The notes under the pieces were generated by a model that worked only from the letters and a program-made list of their open reading frames with translations, was not told the DNA's origin and did no database searches. DNA of 64,000 bases from NCBI RefSeq assembly GCF_002105155.1, contig NW_019029004.1:310001-374000 (forward strand), in the 5' to 3' direction. This stretch comes from Lobosporangium transversale. Taxonomy: Eukaryota > Mortierellomycota > Mortierellomycetes > Mortierellales > Mortierellaceae. Each line of letters starts with the position of its first letter. The first letter of the stretch is position 1. Positions 58,965 to 64,000 of this stretch are shown one piece after another. The position numbers and the translations under genes are program-made.

Positions 58965-59468
58965 GCAGACATGCTTCATGGCATTGTGGATGACCAGCCT
59001 GTGCGGGAATTAGCAGCAAGAGGAATATACTATGCTGAGCAAACTCTAGACGAGGATTCGTCACTCAAATCCTGGAATGAGGTACGTACGAAAAGGAGAG
59101 ACCCAAAGGCATCTCCAGCATGGTTCCACAATGTTCAAAATGCCCTTCATGAGTCCCTTTACACACACAACTTTATCGAAGTATGGTGTAGAGACAAAAA
59201 GAACATTCTTCAGAGACTAGACGAAGAGGAAGAGAGACATTTAAGGGAGCTCCAACAGCTAAATGAGGCTGAAAACAATGAGAGAGCAGATGAACTACTC
59301 ACAGAAGACAATATGTTGGAGGAGCAGCCCACTGAGGATGATGAGGATGATGAAGTTGGATATATAAGTTACCTCAATGACGTGGAAGAAGACCCCAGAG
59401 AGTCACTTGATCCCCTAAGTGTAGAACAGCGGGAGGAAAGAGAAAGAAGAGCACAATGTTACATATGA
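58965..59468 (+). pseudogene. LINE middle segment with acidic stretch
   Basis: Third frame segment of the element. It starts around ADMLHGIVDDQPVRELAARG, passes through SWNEVRTKRRDPKASPAWFH and ends in an acidic, coiled stretch (RLDEEEERHLRELQQLNEAE; EDDEDDEVGYIS). The frame then stops at 59466-59468, while a neighbouring frame continues the same type of charged sequence (EEHNVTYEGYTESDRELQKE), which shows a frameshift near 59440. Confidence 0.55.
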
Positions 59469-59471
59469 AGG

Positions 59472-61128
59472 ATACACTGAGTCTGATCGCGAACTCCAAA
59501 AAGAATACTTGCGAGAAAATTTTGAAAAAAGAGAGCGTTTGAGAGAAAAAGAGCGCGAAGCTAACGAGAGGCATAGGCTGTGGAAAGATCCTCAAGGAAG
59601 GAAAATGTTACAGTTTCGCGACCGTTTGGAAAGAGGGAAGAGGGAGCAATGGTTGCTAAGAAAAATAGAGCAAGAGAGGAAAAAAGAAGAGGCGGAGAGA
59701 AGGAGAGTGTGGCGACGTGAACAGTGGGTGCAAGCCAAGCAAGAAGCCGCACACTCGAAGGCTATCGAAAGAGCTCGCCGTCAAGAACGCCTACGGTTAC
59801 AGGCTAGGTTTCAAAGGCTCGATGAACAAGGAAGAAGAGAACAGCGACGACGAGCGGCTTTCAACCGAGCAAGACGTAGAGCACAAGAGCGAAACAAGAT
59901 AAGTGGACGCCATGAACTCGATGAACAAGCTCTCGATAGGAGGCTCAGGACGAAAGCGCAAGAAGAGATGAACTCCTCAAGAACAAGGAATAATAAAATC
60001 CCAGAGGGTCATCATCGGTGGTTTGGCTCCTCTGAGTGCCTAGGTGTAGAGATCCCACAGGTTGACATGGACAATATACTGCGTCAAAGAGAGAAACTAT
60101 CAACGATGAGTCAGCTAACACTTTACTCCGATGGGTCCCTTGAAGAGGCAGGAAGAAGGGCGGCGCGGATGGCTTTCGGAGTGGTGGCTCAGATAGGCCC
60201 AGAAAGCTTCTCAAATGTAGTTTCAGGTAGAGTCGATGGGTATGCTTCATCCACCAAGGCAGAGCTAGTAGGACTGTACGCAGCCATCCTAGTCAGTCCC
60301 CGTAACGTTCCAACGACTGTCTACATAGACAACATGGCGGTAGTGGTTCAGTTCAAGGACCTTGCTCAAAAGCGAGAAACAAGCACTGAACGGCAGCGAT
60401 TGCGATCCAAGTACGCAGTGTGGTGGGCAGCCATTTCGAGAGCGCTCTTTAAGCAGGGCGGGAAGGTAACTGTGAAATGGGTCAAGGGCCATGCTGGGAA
60501 TAGAGGCAATATAAGGGCAGACCAAGCCGCCAAAGATGCTCATTTTAGTGAAATGTGGACAATCAAAGGACTGGAACACAACGATCTGCGCTGTCACGCT
60601 ATTTTCGAGAACGAGGTGGTGGAGGATGATCTTAGACACCTGCTAAAACTCCAATCAGCAGTGAGAACACATTACTTGTGGGCGTCTCAGAACAGAGTCA
60701 GGAATTATATTGCAGACTGGCGAGAAGTAGAATGGAAAGCAAGCCTGCATATTCTTCACGATGGCAACACGCCTAGAGGCCTCTTCACCAGCCCAGCAGA
60801 TTGTCACAAGAGAGCGCACAGAATAAAGAAGGTCCATGGTATGCTTCATACACTCACTTATATGAGGCAGTGGCGACCGGACCTGTATGAGACTGACATC
60901 TGCAGGATGTGTGAACAGGAGCAGGAGGATATAGAACACCTCTGGCGATGTCCCATGACACTGGACGAGCAATTGAAAGGTTGGAAGCAGGCCATAGAAC
61001 TCATCACGAAGGATGGTAAAAGAGCATTAGTGAGGGAGAAGAAGCTCTGGGAAGACAAACAAGGGAAAACACAGGAGCCAAACCTGAATCAAGGAGGTCC
61101 CTCGTTTACACCTGTAGCGACAACGTGA
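59472..61128 (+). pseudogene. LINE RNase H segment with Arg/Glu-rich helix and zinc knuckle
   Basis: Longest open segment of the element (539 codons from 59509, and in frame upstream to about 59472). Its first 170 residues are almost all Arg, Glu, Gln and Lys and look like one long charged helix. The RNase H domain (from LTLYSDGSLEEAG) keeps the full active-site set: D in YSDGS, E in KAELVGLYAA, D in VYIDNMAV, and H and D in WVKGHAGNRGNIRADQAAKD. A CxxC-H-C knuckle follows (CRMCEQEQEDIEHLWRCP). The frame ends at 61128. The remaining C-terminus lies in another frame, so the original protein is broken although this part is intact. Confidence 0.75.
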
Positions 61129-61541
61129 TTTGGGGCTCTTTGGAAGCGATATTTAAGGGCGTCAGAGAGATTCGACATGCAAGCACTCTGTTTGGTGAGG
61201 AAGATGTGGATATGGGACGGAGGAACGAGGGCGAGGATGCCCACTGGACTGTCCAAGACTTGTACCACGGTTTGGTGCCGAAGGAACTGATACAAAAATG
61301 GAAGACGATCTTCAGAACTACAGCATCGATCTCAAGGTACATTGTTTGCCGCTTTGTCAAGTCAATCGAGGAACTCGGCAGGACTGAAATCTGGAACAGA
61401 CGCTGCAAAGTCACCGTCAACTGGGAAAGAGACAATGGTATCACCTCTATGAGCAAACTGGCGGATGGCGGCAAGCTACCGACAGCAGGTGTAATTGGCG
61501 GTTATGGAGCGCCTGGGAAGTTGCAAATTTCTGATGATTGA
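61110..61541 (+). pseudogene. LINE C-terminal segment
   Basis: Last frame segment. SDNVIWGSLEAIFKGVREIR directly continues the pattern that follows the zinc knuckle in this type of element (compare NNIWEKALSR in the neighbouring copy). It then reads RRCKVTVNWERDNGITS and ends at TGA after KLQISDD. A frameshift at about 61110 separates it from the RNase H segment. Confidence 0.6.
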
Positions 61542-61799
61542 GGACTGCGGCTAAAGGATGACCTTCGCGCACAACAGGCCAAGTAGGGAGTAGAGCCATA
61601 CCACAGGTCCCAGGGACCAAGGGAGTCTACTCAATGCTGACATGGTTTATGAACAGGATGTTGTACTGTGCCAGTATGACGGTGCGGCTTCGGCCGATTA
61701 TTGGATACCGCTTTATTTGCGACCCCAGTAATGGGGCAACCCATTTATAGAGCTAATTTAAATAAATCATACATGACCTCGTGGGTCCTTGTTTTAAAA

Positions 61800-62941
61800 A
61801 AAATTCAGGGGCCGCGAGGCTGATAAAGATACGCGAGTCACCTATTGATAACACAACTCCACGTGTTCTCTCTTCGGACGGGTCCATGATAAAGGCTGGT
61901 TCTGCCGATGTCACTATGGCTTTCGGTGTCTTTGACAGATCTCAAGAGGTGGTTACCACAGTACACTTCGTCTTCCAAAGTGGAGCGTATGGGTCTGCTT
62001 GCTGCTATCCTCCCTGCTCCCCCTAGTCAAGATATTTGCGTGGAGCTCGACAACCAGGCAATTGTGATCCAATATCAACAGCTTGTCGAATCTCGGCACC
62101 ATACGTTGCCTAGTAAACGTCTTCGATGTAACTATGCTGGGCTTTGAGCAGTAGTTTACCAACTCATCAACGGTAGACCAGTTTTAGTTAAGGTAAAGTG
62201 GGTCCGTAGTCATAGTAACAGCGCTGGCAATGTGTTTGCTGATATGGTGAGTACTAGAGCAGCTAGGGTGGCTTCCGCATCTTGGAAAGTCGATCTCAGC
62301 ACTCAATCTGGGACCCAACACTGTACGCTTTCAAGGCCAATTGGCTGAGTAAGACCTTCGTCAACTTCTCAAGTAATAAACCACCATCCGATGGCATCAA
62401 GCATGGACAGCCCAACGACGCACAATAAAGAGCGATCTGTGACCATGATGATGTGGAGTGGCGATCAACGCTGGGCCATATCCATAATAAACGCCCTGTG
62501 CACTCTTTCTACAGTAATGCCAAGGATACTGCAGCCCGGTGCCACCATACCAAGAAGCTACATGGTATGCTACCTACCCTCAATGTTATACAAGCTAGAA
62601 AACCCTTCTTTACCCAGATCGAGTTTGCTGTGTCGGTGAGGCTGAAGACGAAGACAACAGCTATGTATGGACTTGTAGTGCCCTTGGTGAGGCCCACAAT
62701 AACATTTGGGAGAAGGCTCTGTCGCGCATAGATCGCTAGGGCCGTGCAGCCACTACCAAATACAACAAGGGCCACAAGAACACGAACCTGAGGTGGGTCA
62801 ACCTTGATCGAGACTTGCATTTATAAGAACCTTCATGCATCAGTGGAGTATGTGCGATTTTAAGCACAGACAACAGAATCGACCGTGCTTCCTTCCTCGT
62901 GGATCCACGTTATCTAAAAAAAAAAAAAAAAAAAAAAAAAA
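61800..62941 (+). mobile_element. Second LINE copy, heavily decayed, RNase H to poly(A)
   Basis: A related but clearly diverged element follows the first in the same orientation. The RNase H traces are VLSSDGSMIKAG, ERMGLLAAILP, CVELDNQAIVI and KVKWVRSHSNSAGNVFADMV, separated by frameshifts and stops (for example RCNYAGL-stop at 62147). The later region has KKLHGMLPTLN, matching KKVHGMLHTLT of the first copy, and a degenerate knuckle CCVGEAEDEDNSYVWTC followed by NNIWEKALSRI. The copy ends with A26 at 62916-62941, plausibly its retroposition tail. Confidence 0.7.
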
Positions 62942-63354
62942 CACGCATTTTATACTAATTATACTCTGTTTATTACAAGCATTATGAGAATGATCTTATG
63001 ACCTGCAGTCTCTTTCCAAAGAAAAACCAATTAAGTTATGAAGATTAGTGTGGAGGAGGAACATGGATAAAGTTTTTTTTTTTTTTTTTTTTTTTTTTTT
63101 GTTTTGATAACAAGGACCCTCAAGTTAAGAATCAACAAGTCCATCCATACTTTCTCATCCCAAATCCTAATGATATTGTGGGCCCTCGTTATCAAATATT
63201 TATGCGCCATCATTCTCTGGCCCTTTACATCTCTCTTTTTTTTGTGCACGGAATACTCGCTGTCTCTTCGAGCTGTAGAGCTTTATTATGAAGATAAATT
63301 TTGGAGAGAGGAAAGAAGAGTATGATCCGGCAAGCATCTAAGTTCGAACAGCGA
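62942..63354. other. Spacer between the LINE remnant and the last gene
   Basis: AT-rich, with T28 at 63073-63100. It is the 3' flank of the minus-strand gene at the window end. No gene is seen. Confidence 0.55.
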
Positions 63355-63999
63355 TCATTCAGAATCAGATAGATCAACAAATCGCTGTTTTTTGTTGGCG
63401 TGATCCTTCTTATTTGGATCTGGTAGTTGTGAGGAAGAGGAGGAAGAGAAGGGAGAGGCCGCTAATGTAAGAGATTGGGTATCAGCGTTGGAAATCGCTC
63501 TTTGATCTTTACAGTTTCCGGGCCGTGGAGGCGCCTTTAACGTTGCGACCGATGCCAGTGTAGACAAAATAGGATCGTTTGCAGTCAACCTACGCTGTTT
63601 CCCTTTTTCAGTAGACGTCGCAGGAAGGATACGGGCTATTTGGGATACCGTGTTCGACTGCGTGGGGTTCCTTGACCCAGCTCCTCCTATCACTGATTGC
63701 TCTGCTGATGCGGATGCAGCGCGATTTCGTGCATTTCTTGCCTCCACCATATTTTTTGCACGCTGTTCACTCAAAGACAAAAGACGCTCACCTTCATTGT
63801 CGCTTCCATCGTCCAAATCAACCCATTTCTTAGCAGCTCCACTTCCTGGTGCGGCTGGCACTGGCTGTCGTGTCCCAAAAAATACATCTCCCTTGATTTC
63901 CCGGCCTCCATTGTTCTTGCTATCTAGTGCCGCCAATGCTGCTTTACTGCTCCTAGGCAAGGCGATGGGTCTTGTTGTTCCCTTGACATCAATAGTACG
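63355..63999 (-). CDS. Unrecognised disordered protein, C-terminal part (5' end outside window)
   Basis: The frame is open to the right window edge and ends at TGA-type stop position 63355. About 214 residues are visible. Composition is Ser/Ala/Asn-rich with basic patches (EKGKQRRLTAND; NKKDHANKKQRFVDLSDSE). A conserved-looking core KKWVDLDDGSDNEGERLLSL combines acidic and hydrophobic residues. The end KKQRFVDLSDSE resembles a nuclear signal plus an acidic casein-kinase-like tail. Probably nuclear, but no family is recognised. Confidence 0.5.
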   Translation of the reverse strand, partial: RTIDVKGTTRPIALPRSSKAALAALDSKNNGGREIKGDVFFGTRQPVPAAPGSGAAKKWVDLDDGSDNEGERLLSLSEQRAKNMVEARNARNRAASASAEQSVIGGAGSRNPTQSNTVSQIARILPATSTEKGKQRRLTANDPILSTLASVATLKAPPRPGNCKDQRAISNADTQSLTLAASPFSSSSSSQLPDPNKKDHANKKQRFVDLSDSE

Positions 64000-64000
64000 T

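Larger units (their letters stand above)
58471..61790 (+). mobile_element. LINE-type retrotransposon copy, 5'-truncated and frameshifted
   Basis: The copy begins inside the C-terminal part of a reverse transcriptase and runs through an RNase H domain to a zinc knuckle and 3' UTR. The coding sequence is spread over at least four frame segments (about 58474-58810, 58811-58960, 58965-59440, 59440-61110 and 61110-61541), so the element is dead. The 5' truncation is typical of target-primed reverse transcription. The left limit is set where an in-frame stop precedes the recognisable region. The right limit is uncertain; a TTTAAATAAATCATACAT tail-like sequence lies near 61757-61775. Confidence 0.75.

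Noticed and set aside
62916-62941. A26 as a definitive retroposition tail
   Set aside because: Homopolymers of this size are everywhere in the window, so the run alone does not prove the element end; it is kept only as a plausible boundary.

Overview
The window reads as nuclear DNA of an early-diverging filamentous fungus. Genes have several short introns with GTAAGN/GTATGN donors and YAG acceptors. Nearly every recognisable product is a eukaryotic housekeeping protein. The set includes DDB1, BLOC-1 subunit 1, a spectrin-like actin-binding protein and a diacylglycerol-lipase-type class 3 lipase, a combination budding yeasts lack. I infer Mucoromycota, probably Mortierellomycotina, but the placement is not proven. 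Long A/T homopolymers are very frequent, inside introns as well as between genes.

Layout, left to right. The 3' end of a UVR-motif protein gene (2-604). Cytosolic methionyl-tRNA synthetase (1204-3756, +), convergent with the proteasome ubiquitin receptor RPN10 (4107-6005, -). Inorganic pyrophosphatase (7468-8881, -). A 1,893-residue actin-binding spectrin-like protein (10984-17317, +), convergent with an unrecognised 683-residue disordered protein (17662-19893, -). SKI8/WDR61 (21673-23590, -), divergent from mitochondrial processing peptidase alpha (23956-25771, +), which faces a Sec2-type Rab exchange factor (26173-28305, -). DDB1 (30421-34937, +), convergent with a GNAT acetyltransferase (35074-35796, -). 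A class 3 lipase (36562-41376, +) followed closely by BLOC1S1 (41567-42252, +). A doubtful small gene (42701-42946, -) and SNU13 (43490-44021, +). A 4.7-kb gene-poor stretch (44022-48688) holding a 636-bp foldback element. A CFP1/Spp1-type PHD protein of 1,751 residues (48689-54147, +), convergent with TIM17 (54698-55696, -). A two-RRM protein (56388-57912, +). tRNA-Arg(CCU) (58254-58326, -). Two decayed LINE-type retrotransposon copies (about 58471-62941). Finally the 3' end of a disordered protein gene (63355-63999, -).

The genes do not form a pathway; they are a normal mix of translation, proteolysis, mRNA decay, splicing, mitochondrial import, secretion and chromatin functions. MPP-alpha and TIM17 both serve mitochondrial protein import. 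Exon joins given below were checked for reading-frame continuity and agreement with family sequence, but no transcript data were available. The most unusual signals are the large foldback element, two GC-AG introns that the reading frame requires or strongly favours, two genes whose first coding exon is just the ATG, long homopolymers inside at least nine introns (one ending directly at a 3' splice site), and a retrotransposon relic that keeps a complete RNase H active site beside a very basic/acidic helical stretch.
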